This document shows positions 1 to 12,914 of a stretch of DNA of 64,000 nucleotides, piece after piece (positions within the stretch are counted from its first letter, which is position 1; every line of letters starts with the position of its first letter). The position numbers and the translations under genes are program-made. Origin of the DNA: Balaenoptera acutorostrata (Eukaryota; Chordata; Mammalia; Artiodactyla; Balaenopteridae). Location: positions 8,242,016-8,306,015 of the forward strand of contig NC_080070.1 in the NCBI RefSeq assembly GCF_949987535.1, written 5' to 3'. A model generated the notes under the pieces. That model made no database searches and was not told the DNA's origin. It was given only the letters and a program-made list of their open reading frames with translations.

Positions 1-840
1 ATCTACAAAATAATTCCTATAAATGCTGCATAAAATATAACAAGTGCTCTTTCAATGCATAGCTGAGCACTTGAGAAGGTAAGCAAAATCCTGAGGTCAT
101 ACAAGGGAGACAGGGACGACTACGAGGGTGGTGAGCTGGCACTTCCCTGGGGACATTTCCTTGTCTCGGAAAACAAGAGAACTGAGGGTGTGCAGTTTTC
201 CAGGGACAAGGAAATGCCTAGAGTTCCCCCAGGGTGGAGTGTTGGAATCTAGAGGTGAAGCCCCTCCAGGCTGTATCTTCAATGCTAAGTGAGGCTAGGA
301 AAGCATCCGGCCACCGGCCACAGGAAATGGTGCTGAGTCATCTGTCTGGCCCAGGATACTGGATTAGCAAAAAAACCCTCTCCTGAAAGTTCATACCAAC
401 AGGTCTGCCCTCACATAGGTTTACAATCTGAACTTACATTATTAGAGTGTCCAGAAATCCCAAGCCAAGAAATAAACATAAACATGAGCCAGGCATGTAT
501 CAAGGCACTTGCCAGAAGCAAACTCAAACCTTCTCAGGACAGATCAACATCAACCGAAGATAGTATTTGTCCCAGAGACTACAAAGTGCAAAGAATAAGT
601 CAAAGGATAACAAAAAGTTACAAAATGGAAGAGAAAATAAGTCACTGTGAAAAGTGTCAGGAAAAAACTCCTAGACCCTCAACATAATGGAATAATTATA
701 AACAAGATACAAAACAAATATACATATATAGGATAGTTGTAAGGTAGATAAGAAAAAATTGAAAATGTAAGAAAATAATAAAATACCATCTAGAAAGTTG
801 GGCCAATTTAAGGCAAGCCAAAAGGAAAGTTTAGAAATAA
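1..840. other. Unassigned non-coding stretch
   Basis: No gene is seen. Reading frames are short and lack recognisable domains. The A-rich part from about 590 may be the worn 5' part of the old L1 that becomes recognisable after 840. Confidence 0.5.
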
Positions 841-1700
841 AAAGTATAATCAGTAATAGCCAAAAACTGGAAACTGGATATATGAATGGTGATATATTTA
901 TACAATGGAATACTCTACAGCAATAAAAATAAATGGACACAACTACAGATAAAAACTTGGATGAGTCTCAGAAATATAATGTTGAGTGAAAGACGCTAGA
1001 TACAGAGTTGATACTATTTGATTAAATGTATTACACATTTCCAAAGACACATCAAAGCCATCGATTTATATATTTTAAAGAGATGAATTATATTAAACTG
1101 TCAAAATTTGCATTTCTATATACCAGCAATAGTTAGAAAATGGAATTTGTTAAAAGATAGTATTTTTAAAAAAAGGAAGATACTGAGAATTCCCTGGCAG
1201 TCCAGTGGTTAGGACTCCTCACTCTCACTGCCGAGGGCCTGGGGTTCAATCCCTGGTCAGGGAACTAAGATCCCACAAGCCACGCGGCCAAAAAAAAAAA
1301 AAAAGAAGAACAAAAGAAAAAAAAAGATACTATTTGTAATAGCAAGATGTGCGTAAATTTTAGCTAGAAACTTCAAAAACTTAATTAAAAATCAACAACG
1401 TGAGGAGATTTACTCTATCAGAGATCAAGTCCCATTTAAAAGATGCATCCATCCAGAATGAGATTTGTGCAGCTCTGACAATATGACCAAAGGAACAAAA
1501 CAGAGAGTCCCCAAAAAAGACCTGTGTATGTATGAAACTTGATGTGTGTTGATAACAGGGGAGGCTATGCATGTGTGGGGACAGAAGGTATATAGGAAAT
1601 CTCTGTACGTTCTGCTCAATTTTTGCTGGGAACCTAAAACTTCTTTAAAAACTAAGGTCTAATACAAAAACAAAACAAAACGTAACAACAACAAAAAAAC
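841..1700 (+). repeat. Old L1 3' end, split by a CHR SINE
   Basis: The stretch resembles the end of L1 ORF2 and its 3' UTR. Around 905-940 it encodes a decayed version of the motif seen intact near the end of the L1 ORF2 at 40.6-44.4 kb (the EYY.AIKRNE region). Near 1615-1660 it has the old-L1 3' UTR pattern, followed by an A-rich tail. Many stops and indels point to an ancient insertion. A CHR SINE sits inside it at 1185-1304. Confidence 0.7.
1185..1304 (+). mobile_element. CHR-type tRNA-derived SINE
   Basis: It has the tRNA-like head with the TCCCTGGCAGTCCAGTGGTTA start, a box-B-like GGTTCAATCCCTGG, a CCACAAGCCACGCGGCC body end, then an A-run. The A-rich flanks share AAGATACT on both sides, a likely target-site duplication. 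The family is characteristic of Cetacea and relatives. The internal A and B boxes form a pol III promoter, but this is a SINE, not a tRNA gene. Confidence 0.9.
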
Positions 1701-2724
1701 CCCTTGATGTATGATAGTGGTGGCTTTCCAAGTCAGTGGAGAAAGGATTTTTTTTCCCCCATGTATAATAATGGAAAATTTGGTTACTCATAACATCAAA
1801 AATAAGGAACTCAATCCTCATCTTGTGCCATGTCAAAAAATGAGTTCCATATATATTAGTGTCCTAAACATAAAGAAAGAGTTAAAACTTTTCAAAGAAA
1901 AAAAGATTCTCGCTATGGCATGGAGCACAAAAGACAATACTTTTATGACACAAAACATAAAACATAAACTAAAAAAGGAAAATTGATAAATTCTACTGTA
2001 TTCTACTGTATTCAAATTAAAACCTCCTGTGCATCAAAATATATCATAATCCAAATGAAAAGAAAGACCAAGGCTAGGAGATAACTGTAATATATACAAG
2101 TGATAAAGTATTAATATCTTGTCTCTCTATATATCAACATAATATCAGTATAATTGTCAAGCCTATAAACATAAATTAAGATTTGAAGAAAAATGAAAAT
2201 ATACTCAATCTCACCATTAATCAGAAAAATCCAATTTAAATTAGTTTATTGTCATCAGTTTATATGATCAAATTGGTATAACTAAATTAGTCAATACTAA
2301 TTGTTATGGAGTAAGTTGAGCCAAAGTAGCTTTTAGAAACTTACTTGGGAGTGTAAATTGGTAGAATAATCTGGAAATATCTAACAAAACCCTTTAAAAC
2401 CCTGTAAACACACATAGATATAGTTACACCTTAGAGAAACTTGCATATAACTACACAGAAACAGTAAATGAATTCTCAGAGGAGTGATATTTGCAATAAT
2501 AGAAAGCTAGAAGCAACTTAAATTTTCATAAAAGAATGTGAATAACTTGTAGTATAGTCATCTGAATGGAAAACCCTAAGACAGAAAAATGTAATGAACT
2601 ACAGCTGTATACAGCGATATAAATAACTTTCAGAAACAATATATTGAATGAAAAAGTTTCTGAAATATGTATTATATGATGGTATTTATATAAAGTTTAA
2701 AATATGCAAAACACACATGCACAG
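1701..2724 (+). repeat. Second old L1 (ORF2 C-terminal region), part 1
   Basis: The sequence has the layout of the C-terminal part of L1 ORF2 in a highly decayed form. It includes the 'GGGAGTGTAAATTGGTA' stretch near 2347, matching the zinc-knuckle region of L1 ORF2, and the dying ATG/ATAAA-rich section after it. It continues after the Tigger insertion, at 3783. Confidence 0.65.
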
Positions 2725-3782
2725 AGGCAGTCTTTGCTTTGCAAAGTCCTGATATGCACAAATTCCAGTTACTACGGTCTAGTTGAATATACCAGTGTCC
2801 TGACAACATTATTCAAATTTCAGTTACCCTGGTATATAGTAAGTGTGAGTAATTGCAAGATATACTAATTTCATTGTGCAGATGCATAATGTTCAAGCTT
2901 CACTGCTAGTTCTCCTGTCCATAAAACTTCAGAAATAACAGATGTGCATCATAATCACTGACAAATCATGTCACTTCTTTCAAAGTCTGTTGGTGATTGG
3001 TCACTGCACATCTGTCATTCTTTTCACACACAGACAGCAAAGCATGTAGTTGTGTGGCCTCCTTGTCTCCCAATGATAAACCCTGTAGATTTTTACAAAA
3101 ATGGACAGTTGAAAGAGGGTTTGGCCAACAAAGATGAAAGTGCATCAAGGAAATGAAGAGTGACAGGGCTGCAAGTGGAATATGAACTGAACATGAATGG
3201 AGTTTGAGAAGAAGTCTCTGCCACTGTGTGAGAGACTCTAGCTATGCACTCAGAGGTACTCAGTGAAGCAAACTTATCTACATAAACAAGGAAAGTGATT
3301 GTGACCATAAAAAGGATAAAAGATGTTCTAGAGGAAGTGACAATGGCACAATATTTCACATTAAAGGAACTCTCAGAGAAATTTCATGACTTTGAAAGAA
3401 CAAAGGATAAAATGATAGAAACTGATTCAAACTTAGGAGTGTGACTGCAGAAGATTTCTTGCTCCATATTGCAAGTGATACAATGAGAAGAGAAAGGAAG
3501 CACTGTCTGAGCTACTCCTGATACATTTTTCACAAAGAAACAAAACACTTTAACCTGCAATGTTTCTAATGTTCTAAATTACAGTAAAGAAATATTAGTT
3601 TTATTAATTTTTCTTTTCTTATACATTCATTACTGACAGTAAGTTTTTAAATATTTTGACAAAATCCTTAAAGGGTATGAAACGATTGTAATTTTTGCCA
3701 TTGATTATTAATATTGCACTGAATAGTTTCAGCCTGTACATTCATTTTTATGTCTCAGAACTGTAGAAAGCAAAGACTGCCT
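2725..3782 (+). mobile_element. Tigger-like (pogo) DNA transposon inserted in an L1
   Basis: Perfect 16-bp terminal inverted repeats are seen: AGGCAGTCTTTGCTTT at 2725-2740 and its reverse complement at 3767-3782. The 1,058-bp interior includes plus-strand sequence at about 3325-3440 that reads as TLKELSEKFHDFERTKDKM, like the C-terminal part of Tigger/jerky-type transposases. It is frame-broken and far shorter than an autonomous Tigger, so this is an internally deleted fossil. The exact Tigger subfamily was not assigned. Confidence 0.75.
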
Positions 3783-4040
3783 ATATATACTTATATACAA
3801 CAAATAAATAAAAGTATAAGGATATGCAAGAGAATGACAAATGACAAGTCCAGCATATTATATTCCCTTTGGAATATATAAAAGAGAAAATATGATTAAG
3901 GACAGGTGCACAGTAGGCTTCAACTGTATTTGTAATATTTTTAATGTTTTATCTGGTGGTGGCTATCTGAAAGTTATTTTATTACTTTATGCTTTTCTAT
4001 AAGTCTAAAATGTTTTATTAGAAGGAAAAGAAATAATAAC
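3783..4040 (+). repeat. Second old L1, part 2 (3' UTR)
   Basis: This is the continuation of the L1 interrupted at 2724. The segment around 3900-4030 (ATTTTTAATGTTTTATCTGGTGGTGG in shape, then a T-rich stretch and TCTAAAATGTTTTAT) resembles the 3' UTR of old mammalian L1s. Confidence 0.6.
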
Positions 4041-4559
4041 CATGTCAAAGAGAAACAATGTTTTTATAGAAAATGTAAGGAGCCCTGGAAAATATAACTA
4101 GCCCCTTGACTTGGGCTGTCAGTCTTACAAATGCAGTGCAAAATCTTTAAGGAAAAATATGAGCTTCCGGAAAACTTGCTGTTTCTTTGATTAAAAGTTG
4201 CTAATAGTGAGGAAATAAACTGCACATGCTCACCTAGCCCCTTCCATCCAATTCACAGGCTATCATATGATTTCAAGAACTAACTCTAAGGTTGAACTCA
4301 GAAGCACCCTCAAAGAAGATCAGACTTAATGGTTCTTTATTTTTTTTTATGGTTCTTAAGATGTTTGCCATGAAGAAATGCCCTCTGAGGGTTAGGTGGA
4401 AAGAAAGTTTCTGGGTCACAAGAAAGTGATAAAGAAATCAGACATGACAACCAAAACATGCCTTTCTGCTTTAAAACTTTTCAGGAGGCAAGTTCTCATT
4501 ATTCTAGAAAACATTTTAGCCTAGTTCTTTTCTTATGAACCTTGTAAAACAAATTGTTG
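4041..4559. other. Unassigned non-coding stretch
   Basis: AT-rich single-copy-looking sequence. Nothing recognised. Confidence 0.5.
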
Positions 4560-5045
4560 GACGTATTAGTTTCCTATTGCTGCTGTAACAAACTTAGTGG
4601 TAATTTCTTATCTTACAAACTATAGGTCAGAAGGCTGCCGTGGATCTCGTGAGACTAAAATTGAGGTGTCGGCAGGGCTGCATTCCTTTCTGGAGGCTCT
4701 GGGGAAGAACCTGTTTCCCTGCCTTCTAGAGGCCCCCTGTGTTCCTTGGCTCAGGACCCCTTTCCTCCCTCTTCAAAGCCAGCAAGAGTAGACTGAGTCC
4801 TCCTGTCCCATCCCTCTGCCCCTCCTCTGCTGCCTCCTTCTTCCTCTTTTAAGGACACGTATGATTAGATTGGACCTACCCAGATAATCCAGGATAATCT
4901 CTCCATTTTAAGGTCCATAACACTCAACACTCACACCGACAAAGTCCCTTCTGCCACGTAAGGTAACACCTTCTCAGGTTCTGAAGATGAGGATGTGCAC
5001 ATCTTTGAAGTGGGAGAGGCACAATTCTTCCCACCACAGATATTT
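4560..5045 (-). repeat. MLT1-type (MaLR) solitary LTR
   Basis: Read on the minus strand it begins with the GGTGGGAAGAATTGTGCC / GATGTGCACATCC pattern and ends with the TGTTACAGCAGCAATAGGAAAC pattern typical of MLT1 LTRs. Internal landmarks are the 'GGCAGGGCTGCATTCCTTTC' and 'AATCCAGGATAATCTC' blocks. No internal retroviral genes accompany it, so it is a solo LTR. Confidence 0.8.
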
Positions 5046-8000
5046 TTCAGTTCAGCTGCTGTACAGGAATTCAAAACCCCAGCCCAAGACCCAGGCATTT
5101 TACTGTATCCTGTGTTAATAATGAGTGTGGAATGCAAGTAAACTCAGGGTTGGAAATCACTCATAAATTTTCTTCAGAGTTTTGACTGGTGATACAAAGG
5201 AAGGTAGAACTTTTACCCTAAAACAAAGTATTTAGAGCAGTACAATCACTGTTACCACATACCTACCACTAATATAATCAACCCTAGAGCACAAACTCAA
5301 TCAAGCCTTAAGGTCAGTTCTTATGGTGCTTGGTTTATAGTGGGGAATAAATGATCTTTCTGTGTTACCAACGCAAATCTCAGACCTACGTTCCCTGAGA
5401 TTTGGTGGGAGGTTTCGTTTTCACATTTCAATATTATTTTCAGCCAGAAGTACACATAAATCTGTAGTTTCAGGGCTTTAGATGCAGTCTAACTTATAAT
5501 GAGGTAGATTATTTCTATATTGTCAATGTAAAAGACTGCTTACAGAGGAGAATAGCATAATTTCTCCATAAGCAGCACAATTTATTTATCTGAACTTTGG
5601 AAAATATAGTATTTCTACTCTGGTAGACTATTGAGGCAATTGAAGTAATCCCCCAAGTCCCATGAAAAAGTCCTATATTTTCTGAATTTGCTCTGTTTGG
5701 TTGAGAGCACTTAGACGTCTTCTGAAATATGTGTTTACTTAATAGAAGACAAGGCACCATTTGCCATCAATAAACTCACAAGGAAAAGAGATTAAATAAT
5801 GAAACGTGTAAAGCATGTGTATTGCACGGTATTGAAACCACCAATGTTGCAAGAGCACCTGAATCCTTTAGTGCTTAGCTTCTTCCAAATAAGTTTTTCT
5901 ATAATAACTGTTCTCAGAAATGACCTTTCCTTCTGTTTATATAAGGCAAATCAGATGTACACATGAGTCTTCATAAATGAGTGAGCCAGAGACATAAAAG
6001 CTTAAGAAATATTTGCTGGAATGTTCTATATATTCTTATGAGTCCAAGGATCTGGTGTTCATGGAAGCTTAGCCCCTCTTGAGTGTACAGATTACTGTGA
6101 ACATCTACTTGAAAACTGAGAGAAATTATTTGAATTGCCCACTTTTGTGAAAGAACAGAATGTGATTTAGAATTTTCTCCCATCAATTCTTTTCTTTTTC
6201 CTCTGAGCACATGTCCAAACAAAGAAACCAAAGACAAAAAAAAATAAAAATCTGCAGCATTAGCCACCTGGTATCAAATCTGTAAGCCTGATTTGGGCCT
6301 TTTTTTTTTGTCTGGGACATTCAAGTTCCTCTTAAGCTTATTGGCATACAGTACAGGCTTATTTCTCATAGAATCTTTCTTTCATAATTTCTATTTGGAA
6401 ACATCAATATTCCTGCTTTCAAATGTTGGTATCACTGTTCCCTCTGTGCCTGGGTCCCACCCTGGGCTTTCACAAGCCTTTGTGCTCAGAGAGGATGATT
6501 TAGATACAGTAGATATGTAGAGATTTGTTAGTAATATGCTCATCGTTTTGTGTTCTGTGTTGCTTGTTTTTTCCCAAGATCACAAATGTGTGTAGGATAT
6601 TTAAGAGGGATACAGACACCAGATGAATGCTATTTGGAAGGGTCACAGACTCTTATAAGAATCTACTGAAAACAGTGGTGTCCCAGGGGACCGTCGACCC
6701 CTGGAAAAACACCCCTACGGGATTATACCAAAATGCAGTGGCTTGAGTTAAACCATTCTGGAGAACAACTGAATCAAAACAAAGGTCTCTTTAGTAACTA
6801 AGCAATAATACTTCTAAATCGTGCTGGACTACTGAAGCAGCATAATGCCACACTCATTGGAAAATGAGAACCTTTCGAAGCTTACTGGCTCCTTCAGATC
6901 AACTTATGATAAAGTCCTCCATGGATCATATATTCCTAAAATAAGATTGAGCCTTTTGAGGGAAGATATTTGTAAGATGCTGTTTCACCTTTAGCCCCAA
7001 TTTTCCAGTTTATGACATCTGCAGGTTGCTCTCGATGCCATGGGGCTACTGCAGCGCCCTTCAGCATCTCCCCTGCCTGCAGAGGATGTGGGAAGGTGAG
7101 CGGGCTGAGCTGCAGGGCTTCGGGAAGACACGACGGCTGCGTGTTTGCACTTTTTGAGATGCAACAGTTACAGGAAGGAGGGAGGCCGTGAAGACTGTAC
7201 AGCAGTCCCCATTCTCCACCTTGATGTCTCCAGGGACTCTTCAGGGAATTTCAGGCTTGCTTACGACAGTTGAGTCCTCCCATAAATAAATGAAAAGTGC
7301 TACAAGGATGGTAAGTTACCAAGGAATCTGTTATTGGGAATGCAGGGATGCACCCAAGAAATAGCAGAACTCAGTTCACTGGGAACATTTTCTCAAGATA
7401 AGAAAGTAGAATTCAGCTCCTTAATTATTTGGGGACTCACACATACCTGCTTCATAAGCTCTCTGGATTAGCTAAAGAAGAGGAGATAGATGTTCAATTA
7501 AAACTTATTTCTTGGGACAGGCTGACAGGTACCTCATGTGATGTTCTTTCTTCCTGCCCAAAACCCTGAGAAAAGTGTTAGTTCTATTTAAAAATCTAAC
7601 CAAACTACAACTAATAACAAGGCTAAGAGGTTAGAACAGAAAACATTTCTGTGATGAAAGATGAAGCATTTTAATTAAAGTTTAAAGAACAGGGGCCAAG
7701 AAAGAAGCCCCATTTGTTTATTATGTTTTAAATGGATACTCCACTGGGTCATTTAATGTCTTATAAGATCTTGCTGGAAGAGGTTCCACATGAAACAGTA
7801 ATAAAAAAACAATTGATGTAGGAAACTAAGGGACCTGCATCTAAAGGGCAATGAATGAATTTTCTTATATTTCATAAAAGGTACTCATATTCATTGGAAA
7901 CTTTGCCTGCCAGAAGGACGTTGGAGTATTGGTAGCTGTGTTCACATAATGGAACTTTTCTTATTAATGTTTTAACACCTAAAAGCCTATTTAGTTCTAT

Positions 8001-8459
8001 CATAAGCTAAGAAAGATTTCTGTGGTAATAATTCTAATTAACTATGCAATTTATGTAAAGCAGTCAATTGAGAAATACCTCCTAAAAATACAAGACATCA
8101 CATACTAGAAATTATGTTCTAGGGCTGGCATAACGTAGAAGAATTTGGAATACTGGAATACTTCTTCATCATGATTATAAAGAGCAGTGCTTATATTAAA
8201 CTGGGAGTACACAAACTACACGTAGAGACATCTTGTCTACTTATTAAAAGTAAGACATTTTCTTATAAGCTATATACCATCAAAGCTATATATATCACCT
8301 TTGCTTTATTTCTAATTTAGTGCTTCAACAGTTTTAATATTTGATGTTCTCTCTTACTGAATGAATTTTTGTAAGTTACCATAAATCCTTTCTAGAATTG
8401 ATTAATAAATCACTTATGTTTATAATAGATACTTTTGTTACCTTCATTCAAGAAATATG
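5046..8459. other. Long unassigned non-coding stretch
   Basis: About 3.4 kb with no repeat I can name with confidence and no credible gene. A short open segment at 7025-7095, between an AG and a GTGAGC, is discussed as a weak exon-like signal. A 7-bp-stem hairpin CCAGGGG/CCCCTGG lies at about 6684-6706. Confidence 0.45.
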
Positions 8460-8580
8460 CGTGTAATGATCTTTACTGAGCACAATATTTATGCAAGGCA
8501 CTGTCCTACGTACTGGGATTTCAGAGATAAATAAGAAGTAGTTTTTGCTGCCAAGAAGCTAATTGTCTAAGTATTTATCT
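8460..8580 (+). repeat. Old interspersed repeat of the 'TTTACTGAGCAC...GCAAGGCACTG' type
   Basis: The sequence matches a common ancient mammalian repeat pattern: TTTACTGAGCAC, GCAAGGCACTGTCCTA, then a section ending near GAAGCTAATTGTCTA. Related fragments appear at 25390-25470 and 61260-61385. I cannot assign the family with certainty (L2/L3-type LINE tail or similar). Confidence 0.45.
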
Positions 8581-9162
8581 TAATTAGTGAAACTCCTAAG
8601 AATGAAATCTCTTTGTAAGGAAACTAATCAACCAAGGGGAAAAGTAATTATTCACGAATTTAATAAATTATGAAGTTTTGTGAAGGACAGCTAGTCATGT
8701 AAAACAAACTTCATTCCACAAGGTTTCTACCTACACTCATCTAAAGGAATTGGCAATAGGAAAAACCCTAGAGAAAGATGGAATGAGTGTCTTTTGAGTT
8801 CAGTGGAATGTCTTTTCCCCCAGTCTCAACTTCTGATGCCCTTGCCAATTCTCAATGGTACTTCTCTCCCAATCTCGGGTCCTCAATACCTCTTCTCATC
8901 AATGGAATCGGAGAGGAGGTATAATCACTCTTGTACTCTTTGGGATTAAATTGAGGGTGAATAAATTTCAGTCAATACCTTGGCAAACATTTTTCTTTGA
9001 TATGATAATGAAAAACTTTTTGCATGTTAGAGAGACTCCGGGCATTAGCAAGCAGATAGGAAGTATTATTGGTTGGGAGAAGTACCCTTTATCCTACTTA
9101 TCAAGTCCGGCCCTTAGTAATTCTGATCTCATCCCTTCAGAGTGACTGGGATGAGAAACTAT
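8581..9162. other. Unassigned non-coding stretch
   Basis: No repeat or gene recognised. The longest frame, about 96 codons at 8855-9145, has no domain or codon pattern that suggests a protein. Confidence 0.5.
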
Positions 9163-9768
9163 AATTCAAAAAGATACATGCACCCCTATGTTCACAGCAG
9201 CATTATTTACAATAGCCAAGACATGGAAACAACCTAAATGCCCATCGAAAAAGATGAATGGATAAAGAAGATGTGGTACATATATACAGTGGAATATTAC
9301 TCAGCCATAAAAAAGAATGAAATGATGCCATTTGCAGCAACATGTATGCAACTAGAGATTATCACGAAGTGAAGTAAGTCAGACAGAGAAAGACAAATAC
9401 CATATGATATCACTTATATGTGGAGTCTAAAATATGACACAAATCAACTTATCTACAAAACAGAGACAGACTCACAAAACAGGAGAACAGACTTGTGGTT
9501 GCTGGGGGAGTGGGGTGCGGAGGGAGAGGGATGGGTTGGGAGTTTGGGATCAGCAGATGCAAACTATTATATATAGAATGGAAAAACAAGGTCCTACTGG
9601 ATAGCACAGGGAACTATATTCAATATCCTGTGATAAACCATAAGGGAATAGATTATGAAAAGGACTGTATATATATGATAACTGAATCACTTTGCTGTAG
9701 AGCAGAAATTAACACAACACTATAAATCAACTATACATCAATAAAATACATTTTTTTAAAAAAAGAAA
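9163..9768 (+). mobile_element. 5'-truncated L1, ORF2 tail plus 3' UTR
   Basis: It starts within the ORF2 C-terminal coding region (TGCACCCCTATGTTCA..., matching 44187-44215 of the intact L1). It runs through the decayed 'EYYSAIKKNE' region and a 3' UTR with 'GGGAACTATATTCAATATCC', and ends with ATCAATAAAATA and an A-rich tail. Stops and indels disable the coding part. This 3' UTR differs from that of the intact L1, so it is an older subfamily. Confidence 0.85.
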
Positions 9769-11769
9769 TGGTCAGAAGGACCTATGCACTGTGTACTGTT
9801 CTCCTCCAAGTTAGTGCCCATTGCCTCCTTGGGGAAGACCCATGGCAGCTGAAGCTCCTTGAGAACTGATGCTTGGAGCTACTGAGCACTGTGCCTTCTA
9901 TGCTCACCTCTTCCACAGAGTAGAATGTGCCCTGTCAACGGGAAGGTTTCCCACCTGCCTTCTCTGTGCTTCTCATCTGGGCAAAGGTGGGCCACCAACA
10001 TCTCCACCACGTCTAATGAAAATACATCTCTCATCCTTCTTCCCCAGTGTCACGTATCTGTTAAACACAAATGGCTTTTTCGGTAGCATGGGTGTACTTA
10101 GGTTTTTATATATGTATACAGTAACTACTCCTAATTTTAAAAATTAAACAACAACAGTGACTGTAGCAACATTATCTGAGCTCGCTCCACGTGTACGCCA
10201 TCGCGCCAGGCTCTGCAGCAGATACAGTGACGAGCAAGACTGGCTTCTGGGCTCAAAAGCACTCACATTCCGGTGAATGAACTAAAGTCATACAAGGGAA
10301 ACCAAGGTGATGTCCTCAGTACGAAGATATGAAAATCCTGAACTGCAATACTGTGTTTTTAAAATTACTTTTTACGCTGAAAAAATCAAGATTTGGGGCA
10401 AAAGTCATTTTAATGAATCTGACTGGTTAACTATTTTTAAGAGAAATAATTAACTCCCATAATAAACAGATAATAAATGTTGGTCTCCAAAGTGGGCACT
10501 CTTAGGGGACTACATATGACCTCCAAAGTGCTTCAAATCTTTTTGAAATTACATGCAAAATTTGTAACTGTATGAAAATGTGCATTTTTCTAGCAATAGG
10601 GATCAAAGATAAAAGAGCTCTTTATTCAAGAAAAGGTAAAGATCCATTGAAATGCTTGTTCTAAATATGTATCATCTATCAAAGTTTTATGAAATTCTTG
10701 ATGAACATTTTGCTGTCAGTTGGAAAAACTGTGTGCTTATCACCTTACCACCATGAAAAGACATATGTGGCTGGGGGGTAGATGTGGGAACAGAAGGAGA
10801 AAACATAGTTAAACTATCACATTGTAAGTATCTTGTAGAAATTTGGAGATGCTCTGCTTTTCTCGTAATAATTAACTATACATGCCGCTAATTATAGTGC
10901 AGAAAGATTGCATCAAGCCATAGAAAGAATCTGTGAACTTAATGGTCTTTTTGAGTAGCGAAATCATTTTTTCAGGAATAGACTTTCTAGGCATACAATA
11001 ACTTATGTATAATAAAAAATGTATAGACATAGAAAATGCCATTCATTTGGAAAACCATGAATATAAGGGTGTGAACTGATGAATAATCAAGCTCATTTCT
11101 GAACACAAGCTAATGAATGAGCCTTCTTTAACAGCTGAACTATGAAAAAGTACCAAATTGAAAAAAATACATCAGAGAATCTTATAGAAATATTTTGTAA
11201 CTCTTCTATTTGCTCTGATAAAAACGCTTTATTTTAAAAATCTTTCTCACAACTGGTTCTAGGTGGCTTAGTAGATACACTACTTATCAAAAGAGAACAA
11301 ATACTCATTCAGAAACACATCCATGCATGGCTTTTCTACAGCCCAAATACAGATGTCTCAGTTTAGATGTATTTGAAAACACCTCGAGTAGAAGAACGCT
11401 GCTGCTTTTCTGTCACACCCATTCTGTAGCTGGTGATCTGATCACTGCAATGGTGACATTCACCACCAAGTCCTCTCACAGCTCAAAGCACATTGATTAC
11501 AAGATACTAAAAACTGAAGGTTAATAATAATGAACCTGGTGTTGGCACTGACAACAGTGTGACGGGATCTTCCAGGTGGGTTGCCTGGGACCTCAGGTAG
11601 GTTGAGTCACTACCGTGAAATCTGTTCAACACTGTGTAGAGCCGTGTTGTATGTGGAGAGCTGTGCCGAGTACTTGTGTGAAAGGCCAAGGTTCTGGGGC
11701 TCAAAGAGCTTACAGGCTCTGCAGCAGATGGTGTTCTCTGCTGAGCCAGCTATATGTTTCTTGACCATT
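9769..11769. other. Long unassigned non-coding stretch
   Basis: No gene is seen. A worn repeat of the 'CAGGCTCTGCAGCAGATACAGTGA' type may lie at 10190-10330. The remainder appears unique and AT-rich. Confidence 0.45.
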
Positions 11770-12185
11770 GCAGCAGGTTGAATAGTGTCACCCCAAAATC
11801 CACATTCATCCAGAACCTCAGAACGTGACTGTGTTTGGAAATAGGTCTTTGCAGATGTAATTAAGGTAAGGAACAACATGACATCATACTGAATTAAGGT
11901 GGGCCCCAAATCCAATGACAGTGTCCTTATATGAGACCGAAAAGGACACACCGGCACAAGGAGAAGGCAGACAGCCATGTGAAGAGGGAGGCAGAGACTG
12001 GAGGTTTTTTGCCACAAGCCACCAGAAGCTAGAAAAGACAAGGAGGACCCTCCCCCAGAGCCTTCTGAGGGAGTGTGGCCCCACCAACATCTTGATTTTG
12101 GACTTGCAGCCTCTAGGACTGTGAGGGAATAAAATTCTGCTGTTTAAACTCCCAGTCTGTGGTGTTTTGTCACGGCCGCCCTAGG
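11770..12185 (+). repeat. MLT1-type (MaLR) solitary LTR
   Basis: The MLT1 landmarks appear in order on the plus strand: TGTTTGGAAATAGGTCTTTG, GCAGATGTAATTAAGGT, GGTGGGCCCCAAATCCAATG, CAGCCATGTGAAGAGGGAGG, GCCACCAGAAGCTAG, TTGGACTTGCAGCCTC, then AATAAA and a GTTTAAAC.CCCAG end. It is a solo LTR with no adjacent gag or pol. Confidence 0.88.
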
Positions 12186-12344
12186 AAACAAACGCGGCTG
12201 TTACCTCGTCCGTGTGTCTGCAAGTCCTCAGCTCTGCGCAGCCCTCGGGAGCCTAGTGTCGCCCGGAACGGAGCCAGGCGATCTTTCTCTTATTACACAA
12301 AAGGACGAGGGCTTCCTGCCATGGGTCTGGTGCAGCTTGCCAGA

Positions 12345-12575
12345 CTGCAAAGGCTAAGAATATGGCTTTGGAGCTAGTCAGCCTGGGTTAGATTCTGGCT
12401 CTGTCATTTACTGTGTGGCGTGAAGCAAATTACTGAAATCTCTGGCTCTGTTTTCTCATCTGTCAAATAAGGATAATAATGTTACCTTCTTCAGAGAATA
12501 CCTGAAAGGATTAAATGAGCCAAGTCTGTAAAGTGTTTAAATCACAGCTGACACATGGTAGATATTTAGCAAATG
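12345..12575 (+). repeat. MIR SINE
   Basis: MIR landmarks are seen on the plus strand: GCCTGGGTTAGATTCTGGCT, CTCTGTCATTTACTGTGTGG, TTTTCTCATCTGTCAAATAAG, then GGATAATAATG and GGATTAAATGAG. It is an ancient tRNA-derived SINE. Confidence 0.85.
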
Positions 12576-12914
12576 TTGTCTACAATCATTATTATACAAT
12601 TATTATTATCTGAGAGTTGTTATCATTCCTGGGTTTCCTCACAAAGGCTTCCTCGCCCCAGGAGGGCATCAGGTGAGCCGTACCATTGCACAGAAGAGTG
12701 CCAGGACAGGAGGGTGGTTTCCTGGGAAGAGAACCTTCTCCTCTCCAGCGAACTGCTCCACGGGGTGCAGACTCACCATTAGCTCAGGTCACCTCACCTT
12801 TGTCCTCCCAACAATCCTTAGCCAGCCTTTACATAAGGAACACAGGCTGCTTCTCTTGGAGCAGAAAGACCACCTGAATTGTGATTCTGTTTTCTCTGAG
12901 TAGGTGGTGAGTTA

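Noticed and set aside
11610..12041. 143-codon minus-strand frame
   Set aside because: Most of it is antisense to an MLT1 LTR. No recognisable protein features.
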